A stretch of DNA of 64,000 nucleotides from Chloroflexota bacterium (GCA_016234555.1 JACRBJ010000032.1:62001-126000), one strand, 5' to 3'. Shown: positions 17,720-26,309, numbered from the stretch's first letter. Numbers and translations are program-made. Notes: generated by a model not told the origin, from the letters alone.

Positions 17720-18588
17720 GAGAGGTAGAAGATTGCGAGGACGGTGGCTGCCCAAAGGAGCATGGCGATTTGGAACGGGCGGTCGGAGAGCAAAATTTCC
17801 TCCGGCGCGCCGCCCGCATGTTTGACTTCGATCAGGTAGAGATAGCGGAAGATGGTGTAGACCACAAAGGGGATGGTGAGCATCATGCTGTGGTTGGCGG
17901 GCAGGTTAGGCGCGGAGAAGGTGTAGAGCGAGTAGGCGACGATAGTGGTGCCCGAAACGATCATGATGTACTGGTCGAGCAGTGGCAGGGTGTAGCCTTC
18001 AAGGACTTTACGATGTGAGCCTGCGCCATGCGACAGCAATGCCAGTTCGGCACGGCGTTTGCCGAAACCTAGGAAGAGCGAGAGCAGGGTCATGACCACG
18101 TAGAGCCAGGGGGAGAAACGTTCCACTTCGATGAGCGTGACCCCCGCGCCGACGCGCAAAACAAAACCCGTTGAAATGATCAACACGTCCAGAATGGCGA
18201 TGTGCTTTAACCATTTGGAATAAGCCAGATTAAGCAGGAAGTACACCCCGATCACATACCCAAAGGACGGGGCAAGCAGGTAGCCTGTCACAAGCGTGAT
18301 GACGGTCAGCAAAATACCCGCCGTCCATGCAACCGAGACGGGAAGCCTGCCCGATGCGATGGGACGGTTCTTCTTTTCGGGATGTTGACGGTCCGCTTCC
18401 AGGTCGGCCAGGTCGTTGAAAATGTAAACACTTGAAGAGATCAGGCAGAACAGCGCAAACCCCGCAAGTGTTCTCAGGAAGGATTCGACGATGAACAGTT
18501 GTTTGTCGAATACGAGTGCGGCAAAGATGAAGATATTTTTCGTCGCCCATTGGCGCGGACGCATGGTTTTGATCAGGGCTTTTAGCAT
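17716..18588 (-). CDS. UbiA-family prenyltransferase, decaprenyl-phosphate phosphoribosyltransferase-like
   Basis: A 290-residue protein with eight or nine membrane segments. The N-terminal MRPRQWATKN, the polyprenyl-diphosphate motif NDLADLEADRQHPEKKNRPI and the C-terminal LSDRPFQIA match the subgroup that transfers a phosphoribosyl unit to polyprenyl phosphate, rather than quinone-type UbiA enzymes. It would act in the cytoplasmic membrane, making a lipid-linked pentose. It is the first gene of a four-gene operon with mevalonate kinase, CPBP protease and a membrane protein. TAAAAT lies six bases before the ATG, so the transcript is probably leaderless. The subgroup call comes from motif resemblance; quinone or carotenoid prenyltransferase remains possible. 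Confidence 0.8.
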   Translation of the reverse strand: MLKALIKTMRPRQWATKNIFIFAALVFDKQLFIVESFLRTLAGFALFCLISSSVYIFNDLADLEADRQHPEKKNRPIASGRLPVSVAWTAGILLTVITLVTGYLLAPSFGYVIGVYFLLNLAYSKWLKHIAILDVLIISTGFVLRVGAGVTLIEVERFSPWLYVVMTLLSLFLGFGKRRAELALLSHGAGSHRKVLEGYTLPLLDQYIMIVSGTTIVAYSLYTFSAPNLPANHSMMLTIPFVVYTIFRYLYLIEVKHAGGAPEEILLSDRPFQIAMLLWAATVLAIFYLS

Positions 18589-18617
18589 GGGGATATTTTA
18601 CCTGATACAATGCCCAC
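18589..18617. promoter_or_regulatory. Compact divergent promoter pair (UbiA-like / tlyA)
   Basis: Only 29 bp separate two divergent ATGs. TAAAAT at 18600-18595 (minus) is six bases from the ATG at 18588, and TACAAT at 18606-18611 (plus) is six bases from the ATG at 18618. Each -35 region must fall inside or beside the other gene's start codon, so the two polymerases would compete. Confidence 0.6.
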
Positions 18618-19412
18618 ATGCCGAAAATTCGCCTGGATGTTTTGTTGATGGAACGCGGACTCGCCGAATCACGGGCGAAGGCGCAGGCGTTGATCATGGC
18701 TGGACAGGTGCGGGTGAACGACCAGGTGGCGCTGAAGCCTGCCACGGCAATCGATCCCAAGTCCACGCTGACAGTTGACCACGGTCCGCGCTTCGTCTCA
18801 CGCGGCGGCGAAAAACTGGATGCGGCGCTGGAGGCGTTTGCCATCGACGTCAAGGGGCTGGTCTGCGCGGACGTGGGTGCATCCACCGGCGGGTTCACCG
18901 ATTGCCTGCTTCAGCGCGGCGCGGAAAAGGTTTACGCCATCGACGTGGGTAAGGGGATTTTGCACTGGAAATTGCGAAACCATCCACGGGTGGCGGTAAT
19001 GGAGGAAACGAACGCCCGTCACGTGGAATCCCTGCCGGAGCCGGTTTCATTTATCACGGTGGACGCCTCGTTCATCTCGTTGAAGATTTTGCTGCCGGTG
19101 ATCAAAAACTGGTTCCCTCCCCTCTCCGGCTCTGAGGTGGGTGTAGTTGCATTGATCAAACCTCAGTTCGAGGCGGGGAAAAAAGACGTGGCTCGCGGCG
19201 ACGGCGTGATCCGCGACCCTGAAATCCACAGGCAGGTTCTGCTGGATGTGCTGTCGTTCGCGGCGGACCGGGGCTTTGGCTTGCGCGGGTTGATCAAATC
19301 TCCACTGTTGGGTCCGAAGGGGAATGCCGAATTCCTTGTCTGGCTGGACCTAACGCCCGGCGGGTTTTCCGCCCCGGAACTGGTCGCAGAGGTCCTATCG
19401 GGGGAAAAATAG
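18618..19412 (+). CDS. tlyA: TlyA-family rRNA 2'-O-methyltransferase
   Basis: A 264-residue protein. Residues 1-60 form an S4 RNA-binding domain (RLDVLLMERGLAESRAKAQA). Next come DHGPRFVSRGGEKL and an FtsJ/RrmJ-type SAM-binding fold with DVGASTGGFTDCLLQRGA and VDASFISLK. TlyA enzymes methylate the 2'-OH of cytidines in 16S and/or 23S rRNA; family members are also called hemolysin A by history. It is preceded by TACAAT and only six bases, so the mRNA is probably leaderless. It is divergent from the UbiA operon. The T-rich stretch after the stop could be a weak terminator. Confidence 0.92.
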   Translation: MPKIRLDVLLMERGLAESRAKAQALIMAGQVRVNDQVALKPATAIDPKSTLTVDHGPRFVSRGGEKLDAALEAFAIDVKGLVCADVGASTGGFTDCLLQRGAEKVYAIDVGKGILHWKLRNHPRVAVMEETNARHVESLPEPVSFITVDASFISLKILLPVIKNWFPPLSGSEVGVVALIKPQFEAGKKDVARGDGVIRDPEIHRQVLLDVLSFAADRGFGLRGLIKSPLLGPKGNAEFLVWLDLTPGGFSAPELVAEVLSGEK

Positions 19413-19473
19413 CAGGTTCGGGGCTTTTTTGTTTTTCAATGAAATTAACCTGCAAACACCTCGAAAATAAATG

Positions 19474-19479
19474 TATAAT
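19474..19479 (+). promoter_or_regulatory. -10 box for FHA-GAF-cyclase gene (leaderless type)
   Basis: TATAAT followed by six bases (GCCATC) and ATG at 19486. An upstream in-frame ATG at 19471 overlaps the box and is therefore unlikely to be the start. Confidence 0.5.
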
Positions 19480-19485
19480 GCCATC

Positions 19486-20886
19486 ATGTGGCAATTGGTC
19501 ATCGAGGCATTGAATACTCCTCAAAAACGGTTAAATCTTCGACCGGGGATTACACGGATTGGGCGGGCATCCGCAAATGAGATCATGGTGGATGACAACG
19601 CCGCGTCCCGCTTCCATGCCTGCATCGACTTCAAGCCGGAAAGGAACTCGATCACGCTGACCGATCTGCAAAGCACGAACGGCACGTATCTCAACCGCGA
19701 GCGCATCCTGCGCCCAGCCCCCCTCAAAAACAAGGACGTAATCCGCATCGGGCAGGTACTTCTTCACCTGGAAAATGAGACCGACGCCCGTCCGGCGGCG
19801 GTCAACACACAACGCTACACCCGCGCCCTGGTGCTGGAATCGGTGGACAACCATGCCCTGCTCCTCTTCGAGGTTGCGCAAAAGCTCAATACGATCACAG
19901 ACCTCCCCACCGCGCTTGTGGAAACGGCGGAGCTGGTCAAGCAGCACATGAACGCCGAACAATGCACCGTGATGCTGGAGAAGGACTTCGAGCGCCTGGT
20001 TCCGCAGCAATACAATCCCGAACTGGCTCGCAAGGCAATTCGGGACAAATCCGCAGAGATCAGCGTTGACTCCATTTATGTGCCGATCATGGCTGGGGAC
20101 GAACTGCTTGGGCTGATCAGCATGATGCGCCCGCGCACCGTCACGCGCACCTTTTTACAACGTGACCTTCAAATTGCAGTGGCAATCAGCCACCAGGCGG
20201 CGCTCACCATCCAGCGCATGCGCCTGATGGGATTGGCGGAATCCCAGGAACAGGTCCACCGCATGTTGTTGAAATTTGTATCCCAGCACGAGGCTGAGTC
20301 CCTGATTGAGTATTATTCCAAAAACGGCCATTTGCCGGGTTTGAAAGAGGAAAGAGTTACGGTGCTCTTTTCGGACATTGCGAACTCGGCTTCCCTTGCC
20401 GAGCATGACGGACTCAGGGAATATGCCCAAATCCTGGATTCGTTTTACAGGATTGCCTCCGAGGTGATCTTTCAAAATGGAGGCACGACCAAATACCTTT
20501 CCAACGGCATCATGGCTGTTTTCTCGCACGAGATGCTGCCCGACGCGGAGCGCAGGGCGGTGGAGACCGGCAGGGAAATGATCATGCGCATGAAACCCAC
20601 CGGTTCTCTTGCGGAATCCACCCTCAACATCATTGGCGTATCCATCAACACGGGACCAGCCATGGTGGGTTATGTCGGCGGGGAGCAGCGGGTGGAATTC
20701 AACGCCATCGGCGACACGGTCAACGTGGCATACCACATGCAGGAATATGCCCGCTCGTTTAGAATCCTTGCCGGAATAGAAACAGTCGCGGCGCTCGACG
20801 AGGTTTACCAGCACAAATTCTTCAGGACGATCTATCTGCGCGGGCGCGAAAGCCCGGTAGACATCCACGAAATACTGCCTGAATAG
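19486..20886 (+). CDS. FHA-GAF-class III nucleotide cyclase-like protein
   Basis: A 466-residue soluble protein. Residues 20-90 are an FHA phosphothreonine-binding domain (ITRIGRASANEI, SRFHA, STNGTYLN). Residues 115-235 look like a GAF domain, and residues 280-466 are a class III adenylate/guanylate cyclase domain. The first metal aspartate is present (VTVLFSDIANS). The second metal site reads KYLSNGIMAVF where the family has GD, so Asp is replaced by Asn. The transition-state segment reads GDTVNVAYHMQ where an Arg is usual, so that residue is His. It may be a poor cyclase or a nucleotide sensor rather than an enzyme. The zinc-ribbon gene starts two bases after its stop. Confidence 0.82.
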   Translation: MWQLVIEALNTPQKRLNLRPGITRIGRASANEIMVDDNAASRFHACIDFKPERNSITLTDLQSTNGTYLNRERILRPAPLKNKDVIRIGQVLLHLENETDARPAAVNTQRYTRALVLESVDNHALLLFEVAQKLNTITDLPTALVETAELVKQHMNAEQCTVMLEKDFERLVPQQYNPELARKAIRDKSAEISVDSIYVPIMAGDELLGLISMMRPRTVTRTFLQRDLQIAVAISHQAALTIQRMRLMGLAESQEQVHRMLLKFVSQHEAESLIEYYSKNGHLPGLKEERVTVLFSDIANSASLAEHDGLREYAQILDSFYRIASEVIFQNGGTTKYLSNGIMAVFSHEMLPDAERRAVETGREMIMRMKPTGSLAESTLNIIGVSINTGPAMVGYVGGEQRVEFNAIGDTVNVAYHMQEYARSFRILAGIETVAALDEVYQHKFFRTIYLRGRESPVDIHEILPE

Positions 20887-20888
20887 CC

Positions 20889-21314
20889 ATGAACTGCCCA
20901 AAGTGCAACGCCGACCTCATCAAAAAATATTACAAGGGGATGATCGAAGTGGATTCATGTCCCAATTGCCGCGGCATGTGGCTGGACTTCAATGAACTGG
21001 ACAAACTGGAGGATGTCGTCTTCGACGACGACGCGCACAAGGGGTCGCTGGTGCATTTTCAGTCGAAGACAAATTATCCCTGCCCGCAGTGCGGCGCGGG
21101 ATTGGATGAATTCCAGTATCGACTCTACGACCTGCGGCTGGATACCTGCGCCGAAAACGGTCACGGCTTCTGGCTGGATGCGGGGGAGGACGAGCGGGTG
21201 ATGACGCTCATGCGCCAGCGCTCAGCAGACATTCAGCGCAAACTGGATGCTGAAGCCTCGTGGCGGCAGACGCTCAAAGGGATGCACCTGTTTCTAACGA
21301 AGAAAAAGAATTAG
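20889..21314 (+). CDS. Zinc-ribbon protein with two zf-TFIIB-type motifs
   Basis: A 141-residue soluble protein. It starts MNCPKCNADL and continues CPNCRGMWLDFNELDKLE, the zf-TFIIB pattern of CPxC followed by CPxCxGxWLD. A second, diverged copy follows: YPCPQCGAGL then DTCAENGHGFWLDAGEDERV. It ends in a basic helical tail. Such proteins probably bind zinc, and members often neighbour regulators, but their role is not established. The gene starts two bases after the FHA-cyclase stop, so the pair is very likely one operon. It converges on the CDF transporter with six bases between stops. Confidence 0.78.
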   Translation: MNCPKCNADLIKKYYKGMIEVDSCPNCRGMWLDFNELDKLEDVVFDDDAHKGSLVHFQSKTNYPCPQCGAGLDEFQYRLYDLRLDTCAENGHGFWLDAGEDERVMTLMRQRSADIQRKLDAEASWRQTLKGMHLFLTKKKN

Positions 21315-21320
21315 GGATGT

Positions 21321-22289
21321 TTAATCGTAATATTCGGGCTGATTGGGGAAGGCGCGTTTTTTCGGCTCTTCCATGATTTCGTCAATCGTCATGTTTTCGC
21401 AGTGTTTTTCCGCGGGATGGTAATGGACATGCACCCGTCCAACCTGCGGAATCTTGTGAAAGATGGTTTCCTCCACACAGCAGGCGATCAGATGTCCATC
21501 GCTCACGCTTAAAGCGCCGTCGATGCCAATCGTCAGGTTGACCACGATGCGGGGACCGAAACGATGCGCCTGCAATTCCTCCAACTGCTTCACCCCCTGA
21601 ATATCCTTTAATAGAATCGCTATCCGCTCCGCAAGGTCGCGGTGTGGCAGGACTCCCATCAACTCGGCGGACGACTCGCGCAGGACGAAGATACCCGTCC
21701 GGAGGATCAAGATCGCAACCAGCGCACCCGCCAGCGGGTCCACCCACGGCAGTCCGCGCTGACCGAGGAAGATGCCGATGGATGCCGCCGAAGCTGAAAA
21801 CAGGTCGTTGCGATGGTCGTAGGCGAGGGCGTCGACAACGGGGTTTCGGGTCTCGCGCCCCAACTTGCGGACGAACCAGGTGAGGAAAATTTTTATTACG
21901 ACGGTGGCAAGCGCGATCCACAACGCGATAGGCTGGGCGCCTCCCGAGGTGGCAGACCCATCCGCCATATCCCAGATTTTGTCCACCGCATCCCAAAACA
22001 CGGCGACGCCCGTCACGATAATGAAGGAGCCAATCACCACCGAGGCAATGCTTTCCATCTGGCGATGCCCGTAAGGATGTTCCTTATCTGCGGGCTGGTT
22101 GGCAAGCCGCACCAGGATGCTCGCGGCGATGTAATACGCCACATCCGAAGTGGAGTTAATACCCTCCGCCAGCAAGGCAGGGCTGTGCCCCAAAACGCCA
22201 AAGACGGTCTTGACGATGGCAAGCAGGATGTTGATCCCCAATCCGAGATTAATGGCTAACAAACTTTTACGGTCGCGGTCTTGAGTCAT
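21321..22289 (-). CDS. Cation diffusion facilitator (CDF) transporter
   Basis: A 322-residue protein with six membrane segments and a C-terminal cytoplasmic domain. The metal-site residues are visible: NSTSDV in TM2 and YDHRNDL in TM5, plus the loop HPYGHRQMES typical of the family. The C-terminal domain holds VHVHYHPAEKH, likely metal ligands. CDF proteins export Zn2+, Mn2+, Fe2+ or Co2+ by proton exchange. The metal cannot be assigned safely from this. TACAAT six bases before the ATG predicts a leaderless mRNA. The neighbouring P-type ATPase is under a manganese riboswitch, which makes a manganese link worth testing, but this gene itself has no riboswitch. Confidence 0.9.
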   Translation of the reverse strand: MTQDRDRKSLLAINLGLGINILLAIVKTVFGVLGHSPALLAEGINSTSDVAYYIAASILVRLANQPADKEHPYGHRQMESIASVVIGSFIIVTGVAVFWDAVDKIWDMADGSATSGGAQPIALWIALATVVIKIFLTWFVRKLGRETRNPVVDALAYDHRNDLFSASAASIGIFLGQRGLPWVDPLAGALVAILILRTGIFVLRESSAELMGVLPHRDLAERIAILLKDIQGVKQLEELQAHRFGPRIVVNLTIGIDGALSVSDGHLIACCVEETIFHKIPQVGRVHVHYHPAEKHCENMTIDEIMEEPKKRAFPNQPEYYD

Positions 22290-22295
22290 GGGGTG

Positions 22296-22301
22296 ATTGT
22301 A
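22296..22301 (-). promoter_or_regulatory. -10 box for CDF gene (leaderless type)
   Basis: TACAAT on the minus strand with six bases (CACCCC) before the ATG at 22289. Confidence 0.5.
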
Positions 22302-22361
22302 TTATTTTTTAGCCGCGCGGTGTATGGATAAACGTCACGAATTCAGGCGGCGGGTGGTTAC

Positions 22362-22395
22362 AAAAAGCCTCCGGGATGTTGAAACTCCCGGAGGC
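22362..22395 (-). terminator. Intrinsic terminator of the P-type ATPase gene
   Basis: Perfect ten-base stem GCCTCCGGGA (22367-22376) with TCCCGGAGGC (22386-22395). On the minus strand a T-run follows (22366-22362). It lies about 28 bases after the ATPase stop. Confidence 0.8.
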
Positions 22396-22399
22396 TTCC

Positions 22400-22426
22400 A
22401 ATTACGAATTACCAGTCACCAATTAC
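22400..22426. repeat. AATTACCA-type dispersed repeat overlapping the ATPase stop codon
   Basis: Tandem near-copies of the unit AATTAC[CG]A fill the space between the ATPase stop and its terminator, and overlap the stop (22423-22425). The same unit, on the other strand, occurs inside the rlmI gene at 47414-47445. Confidence 0.5.
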
Positions 22427-25326
22427 TTCTCGCTTCTGCGCAGGAAGAACTTGGTGATTTCCTCCGCAACGGCGGGCATCAATGCGAGACCAACCACCAC
22501 GCCCCATTCACGTCCGCTGAGGAAGTGGGTGTTGAAAATGGGTTGCAGGAAAGGCACGGCGCACACGATCAACACCAGAGCGATGGAAGCCCCAACCGCA
22601 TACTGCATGTACTTGTTTGAGAAAAATCCGATCGTGAAGATCGAGGCGCGTTCCGAGCGGACAGTGTAGGCACGGAACAACTCGCAGAGCGACAGGGTGA
22701 CGAACGCCATCGTCTCGGCGGTTTGCACATCAACACCACGCCAATCATGGGCAAGGACATAGGAGATCACGTTCGCTCCATCGGGAATGACGGCACCCGC
22801 TTCAAGGTGCCAGACCAGTCCCATCACAAATGCGCCCAGCACTGCGCTGGTTTGCATGATGGTTTGGATGACGATGCCAAGTCCCATCGAGCGGTTGACA
22901 ATCGGTTCGGATTTGGCGCGCGGTTTCTGATCCATGATGTCGGGATCACCCTTTTCCATGGCGAGAGCCAGCGCGGGAGCACCGTCAGTGACAAGGTTAA
23001 GCCACAACAGTTGAATCGCTGTCAACGGGGCGGGCAGACCTGCCAGAGTCGCGAGGAAGATGATCATGATCTCGGCAACATTGGAGGAAAGCAGGAAGAA
23101 AACGAACTTGCGGATGTTCGAGTAGATGATGCGTCCCTGCTCAACAGCGGAGACGATGCTGGCGTAGTTGTCGTCGGTCAGCACCATGTCGGCTGTGCCT
23201 TTGGCAACGTCAGTACCTGTGATGCCCATCGCCACGCCGATGTCGGCACGTTTGATGGCGGGAGCATCGTTCACGCCGTCGCCGGTCATGGCGACCACTT
23301 CATCGTTGGCTTGCAGCGCATCCACGATGCGCATCTTGTGTTCGGGCGAGACGCGGGCAAAGACGTCGGTGTCTTCGATGATATTCTTGAGTTGTTTGTC
23401 GTCAATCGCATCGAGTTCCGCACCAGTCATCACTTTCTTGCCTGGACGCAGCAATCCGATGGATTCAGCAATCGCGCGGGCGGTGTTCGGGAAGTCACCC
23501 GTAATCATCACGGTGCGGATTCCCGCATGGCGTGCGTGTTCGAGCGCAGGTTTCACTTCGGTACGCGGCGGGTCGATCATGCCCATCAGACCAACGAAGA
23601 CCAAATCCTTTTCAAGGTCTTCAGTCTTGACCTCTTCGATGTTGTTCGGTACGTTTTTTTCCAAACGATAAGCAAAGCCGAGCACACGCAGAGCGTCTTT
23701 GGTCATTGCGTCATTAGCGGCGAGGATTTGCTGGCGCATGGCTTCGGTCATCTCGCGCGGTTTGTCGTCCATACCCTGATATTTCGAGCAAAGAGTCAGC
23801 ACGATATCGGGTGCGCCCTTCATGACGATCACATCCCAGTTCTTGTGCTTTTCATCGTAGAACGGGGAAATATCGTTGGGATGCGGTCGGGTCACGTCAT
23901 GGATGGTAATCATGCGCTTGCGTTCCGAGTCGAAGGGGACTTCATTCTCGCGCGGATAAGCTTCCTTGACGTCGAGGTGAACCGCCCCCGCTTTGGCGGC
24001 GGCAACCAGCAGCGAGCCTTCGGTTGGGTCGCCCACGATACGATAGGTCTGGGCAGATTCACTCTCGCCTGTCGTTTCAATCAAGGCGTCGTTGTTCAGC
24101 ACACCCAGCCAGAGGGTCGTCAGGATGGCGGGATACTGCTTCGCTTCGACGGTCTTGCCGTCCACCTGGAATTCGCCCTTCGGCGCGTATCCCGTCCCAG
24201 TGATGTGAACCAGCTGGTTGTCCGACCAGACGCGGGTGACGGTCATTTCATTCTGGGTCAGCGTGCCTGTTTTGTCGGAGCAAATCGTCGTGGCAGAGCC
24301 AAGCGTCTCCACCGAGGAAAGTTTGCGGATGAGCGCGTGGCGCTTGATCATTTCCTGCATCCCAAGCGCCAGTGAAATCGTCACAACGGCGGGCAGACCT
24401 TCGGGTATGGCGGCAATCGCCAGGCTGACGGCGATGATGAAGACTTCGGTAATCTCGGAGGCAAATTCCTTGAAGTATTCGATTGGCGCGGAGAAGAGCG
24501 TGTTGATTTCGGTGTAGTTGACGAGGGCGACGAGGAATACGACGGCGACCAGAATCAGCGAGCCGATGCTGAGCGTGCGACCCAACTGGTCGAGCCGACG
24601 CTGGAGCGGCGTCTCTTCGGTTTCCACACTCTGGAGCATGGTGGCGATGAGGCCAAGCTGGGTTCTCATGCCGGTGCTGGTGACAACGCCCCGTCCGCGC
24701 CCGTAGTTGACCACCGTCCCCATGAAGGCGGTATTCTTGCGGTCGCCCAGCGGAACGTTTTTATCGAGAACCGTCGCGGCATTCTTTTGCACGGGTAGCG
24801 ATTCACCTGTCAGCGAGGCTTCTTCAACACGCAGGTTGACCGCTTCGAGCAGGCGCAAATCGGCGGGGATGAAGTTGCCCGATTCGAGGAAGACGATGTC
24901 GCCTGGCACAAGATTGTAGGCTGGCACGGATTTTCGTGACCCATCGCGCAACACCTGCGCTTCGGGCGCGGCAAGTTTCTTCAAGGCGGCAAGCGCCTGT
25001 TCCGCGCGCTGTTCCTGAATGATGCCCAGCACCGAGTTCAGCACCACAATTGCCATGATGGCGGCGGCTTCGACATAATCGCCGAGCAGGGCGGAAATAA
25101 TGGAAGCCACAATCAGCAGAATCACAACGAAATTATTGAGTTGTCCCCACAACAAAGCGAGGAAGCCCGGACGCGGCGCTTCCTCCAACTGGTTGGGTCC
25201 ATAATGTTGCAGGCGCTTTTCGGCTTCCGCCGAGGTCAAGCCCTCATCTTGCACTTCGAGGTGGTGCAGCACCTCCTCCGCTTTGAGCGCGTGCCATTCC
25301 TGTTCTTTGATTTCTTCCTGTGCCAT
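22423..25326 (-). CDS. P2-type cation-transporting ATPase (Ca2+/Mn2+ type)
   Basis: A 967-residue P-type ATPase. The start at 25326 has GGAGGAG eight bases upstream; the longer frame to 25401 overlaps the riboswitch terminator and is rejected. Motifs in order are LTGES (actuator domain), IPEGLP (TM4), CSDKTGTLT (phosphorylated Asp) and [11 protein letters not shown]. The TM5 motif [11 protein letters not shown] and TM6 motif [12 protein letters not shown] keep the Asn, Glu, Thr and Asp that bind Ca2+ in SERCA-type pumps. Such pumps also move Mn2+. A yybP-ykoY manganese riboswitch with its own promoter lies directly upstream, so manganese export is the best prediction. It is followed by a terminator and is therefore a single-gene unit. 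Confidence 0.93.
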   Translation of the reverse strand: MAQEEIKEQEWHALKAEEVLHHLEVQDEGLTSAEAEKRLQHYGPNQLEEAPRPGFLALLWGQLNNFVVILLIVASIISALLGDYVEAAAIMAIVVLNSVLGIIQEQRAEQALAALKKLAAPEAQVLRDGSRKSVPAYNLVPGDIVFLESGNFIPADLRLLEAVNLRVEEASLTGESLPVQKNAATVLDKNVPLGDRKNTAFMGTVVNYGRGRGVVTSTGMRTQLGLIATMLQSVETEETPLQRRLDQLGRTLSIGSLILVAVVFLVALVNYTEINTLFSAPIEYFKEFASEITEVFIIAVSLAIAAIPEGLPAVVTISLALGMQEMIKRHALIRKLSSVETLGSATTICSDKTGTLTQNEMTVTRVWSDNQLVHITGTGYAPKGEFQVDGKTVEAKQYPAILTTLWLGVLNNDALIETTGESESAQTYRIVGDPTEGSLLVAAAKAGAVHLDVKEAYPRENEVPFDSERKRMITIHDVTRPHPNDISPFYDEKHKNWDVIVMKGAPDIVLTLCSKYQGMDDKPREMTEAMRQQILAANDAMTKDALRVLGFAYRLEKNVPNNIEEVKTEDLEKDLVFVGLMGMIDPPRTEVKPALEHARHAGIRTVMITGDFPNTARAIAESIGLLRPGKKVMTGAELDAIDDKQLKNIIEDTDVFARVSPEHKMRIVDALQANDEVVAMTGDGVNDAPAIKRADIGVAMGITGTDVAKGTADMVLTDDNYASIVSAVEQGRIIYSNIRKFVFFLLSSNVAEIMIIFLATLAGLPAPLTAIQLLWLNLVTDGAPALALAMEKGDPDIMDQKPRAKSEPIVNRSMGLGIVIQTIMQTSAVLGAFVMGLVWHLEAGAVIPDGANVISYVLAHDWRGVDVQTAETMAFVTLSLCELFRAYTVRSERASIFTIGFFSNKYMQYAVGASIALVLIVCAVPFLQPIFNTHFLSGREWGVVVGLALMPAVAEEITKFFLRRSEK

Positions 25327-25400
25327 GGAAAAGCTCCTCCTTGATTTTGGACTCTGATTTTGAACGACCTTCAAACGTCGGGAGACGTTTGACTCCGTCA

Positions 25401-25437
25401 ATTAAAAGGAGACCACCACAGCCTCCGTGATGGTCTC
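25401..25437 (-). terminator. Riboswitch expression-platform terminator
   Basis: On the minus strand an 11-bp stem (25437-25427 with 25419-25409; GAGACCATCAC/GTGGTGGTCTC, one G-T pair) with a seven-base loop is followed by CTTTTAATT. Its 5' arm contains the GAGACC that closes the riboswitch aptamer, so the two folds exclude each other. Confidence 0.8.
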
Positions 25438-25535
25438 GCCAACGTCGTAAAACGCACAAGCTGCCGATGGCATTGCGCCAATGGGATGACGACAACTTGT
25501 CCTGCGGGGACACAGGCGGCTACTCCCCAAACGCT
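25430..25535 (-). promoter_or_regulatory. yybP-ykoY manganese riboswitch upstream of P-type ATPase
   Basis: Read on the minus strand, the hallmark GGGGAGTAGCC occurs at 25528-25518. It is followed by a short stem, then TGTCGTCAT, a small hairpin, TCGGCAGCTTGT and finally GGCGAGACC (25440-25432). This matches the order in known manganese aptamers: GGGGAGUAGC, then GUCGUCA, then CGGC, then GCAAGACC. Binding of Mn2+ should hold the closing helix and prevent the overlapping terminator, turning on the downstream cation ATPase. A consensus promoter lies just upstream. The call rests on motif order; I could not run a covariance model. Confidence 0.85.
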
Positions 25536-25539
25536 TCGC

Positions 25540-25568
25540 AGTGTATCCACATCCAAATGGATTGTCAA
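25540..25568 (-). promoter_or_regulatory. Promoter of the riboswitch-ATPase transcript
   Basis: TTGACA (25568-25563), a 17-base spacer and TACACT (25545-25540) on the minus strand. This is the best consensus promoter in the window. Confidence 0.75.
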
Positions 25569-25595
25569 GCAGTGTATCAAACATTGCGGATAAAG

Positions 25596-25601
25596 TACAA
25601 T
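25596..25601 (+). promoter_or_regulatory. -10 box for the membrane protein gene at 25609 (leaderless type)
   Basis: TACAAT with seven bases (TCATCTC) before the ATG at 25609. It is divergent from the riboswitch promoter. Confidence 0.5.
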
Positions 25602-25608
25602 TCATCTC

Positions 25609-26220
25609 ATGACAAAAATCACCTCCCACCTCGTTTATTTCCTTCTCATCGTCCTTGCCATCGCCCTGCTGACTTTTCTTGGTCCCGAAGAAAAGTCACT
25701 GGGATCGAATGTGCGGATTGTTTACCTGCACGGAGCCTGGGTGCTGGCTGCGGAAGTTGCCTTCTTCGCCGCCGCGCTGGCTGGACTTTTGGGTCTGGTC
25801 CTGCGACGTGAGCTTTTCCACGCGTGGAGCGCCGCCCTCGGGCGCACGGGCATCGTCTTCTGGGTGACGTATCTTCCGCTCTCGATGTTTGCCATGCAGT
25901 CCAACTGGAACGGACTCTTCCTCGCCGAGCCGCGCTTCCGCCTGGCGATGATCTTTGCGGTGACGGGCATCCTGCTGCAAGTTGGTCTGTGGCTCTTCAA
26001 CATCCCCTGGTTGACTTCGCTTGTCAACATCGCCTACATCATCACCCTGCGCGTGATCTTCGCCTCGGCACAAAATATCATGCACCCGCCGCCGTCGCCG
26101 ATCTTCAATTCGGGGAATTATCTCATCATCGGGTTCTTTATCGGTTTGAACATCTTCGCGTGGGTCGCGGGGTACTTTTTGACACGCTTCTTCCTCAGTA
26201 AAACTTACGAAAAAGCATAA
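25609..26220 (+). CDS. Six-segment membrane protein, weakly CcmC-like
   Basis: A 203-residue protein with six membrane segments. The spacing of NVRIVYLHGAWVLAAEVAFF in the second segment and FNIPWLTSLVNIAYIITLRV later recalls the CcmC/CcsA cytochrome-assembly fold, whose members have a similar conserved YxHxxxAW stretch. The tryptophan-rich heme-binding motif of those proteins is not seen, so heme handling is only a possibility. The start follows a TACAAT box after seven bases. It is divergent from the riboswitch-controlled ATPase and 90 bp before the MFS gene. I do not recognise a firm family. Confidence 0.5.
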   Translation: MTKITSHLVYFLLIVLAIALLTFLGPEEKSLGSNVRIVYLHGAWVLAAEVAFFAAALAGLLGLVLRRELFHAWSAALGRTGIVFWVTYLPLSMFAMQSNWNGLFLAEPRFRLAMIFAVTGILLQVGLWLFNIPWLTSLVNIAYIITLRVIFASAQNIMHPPPSPIFNSGNYLIIGFFIGLNIFAWVAGYFLTRFFLSKTYEKA

Positions 26221-26290
26221 CGAAATCCACCAATCTACGCTAATCTTCGCGAACCGAAAAAAAGATTGGCGCAAATTCGTGAAGACGCCT
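26221..26290. repeat. Imperfect palindromic intergenic element
   Basis: AT-rich stretch with related arms around AATCTACGCTAATCTTCGCG and AAGATTGGCGCAAATTCGTG. It resembles the short palindromic elements scattered between genes in many environmental genomes. A GC-rich hairpin (GCGCCTGC type) follows at about 26286-26306. Confidence 0.4.
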
Positions 26291-26309
26291 GCACTGCGCG
26301 CAGGCGCAA

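Noticed and set aside
22723..24375. 550-codon open frame opposite the P-type ATPase
   Set aside because: Antisense shadow, rich in His, Gly and Arg; the opposite strand carries all P-type ATPase motifs.
25327..25401. Longer start for the P-type ATPase
   Set aside because: It would place coding sequence up to the riboswitch terminator; ATG 25326 has GGAGGAG at the right distance.
26221..26306. AT-rich hairpin region before the MFS gene as a riboswitch
   Set aside because: It matches no aptamer I know and looks like a dispersed palindromic element; no terminator or sequestered ribosome site is seen.
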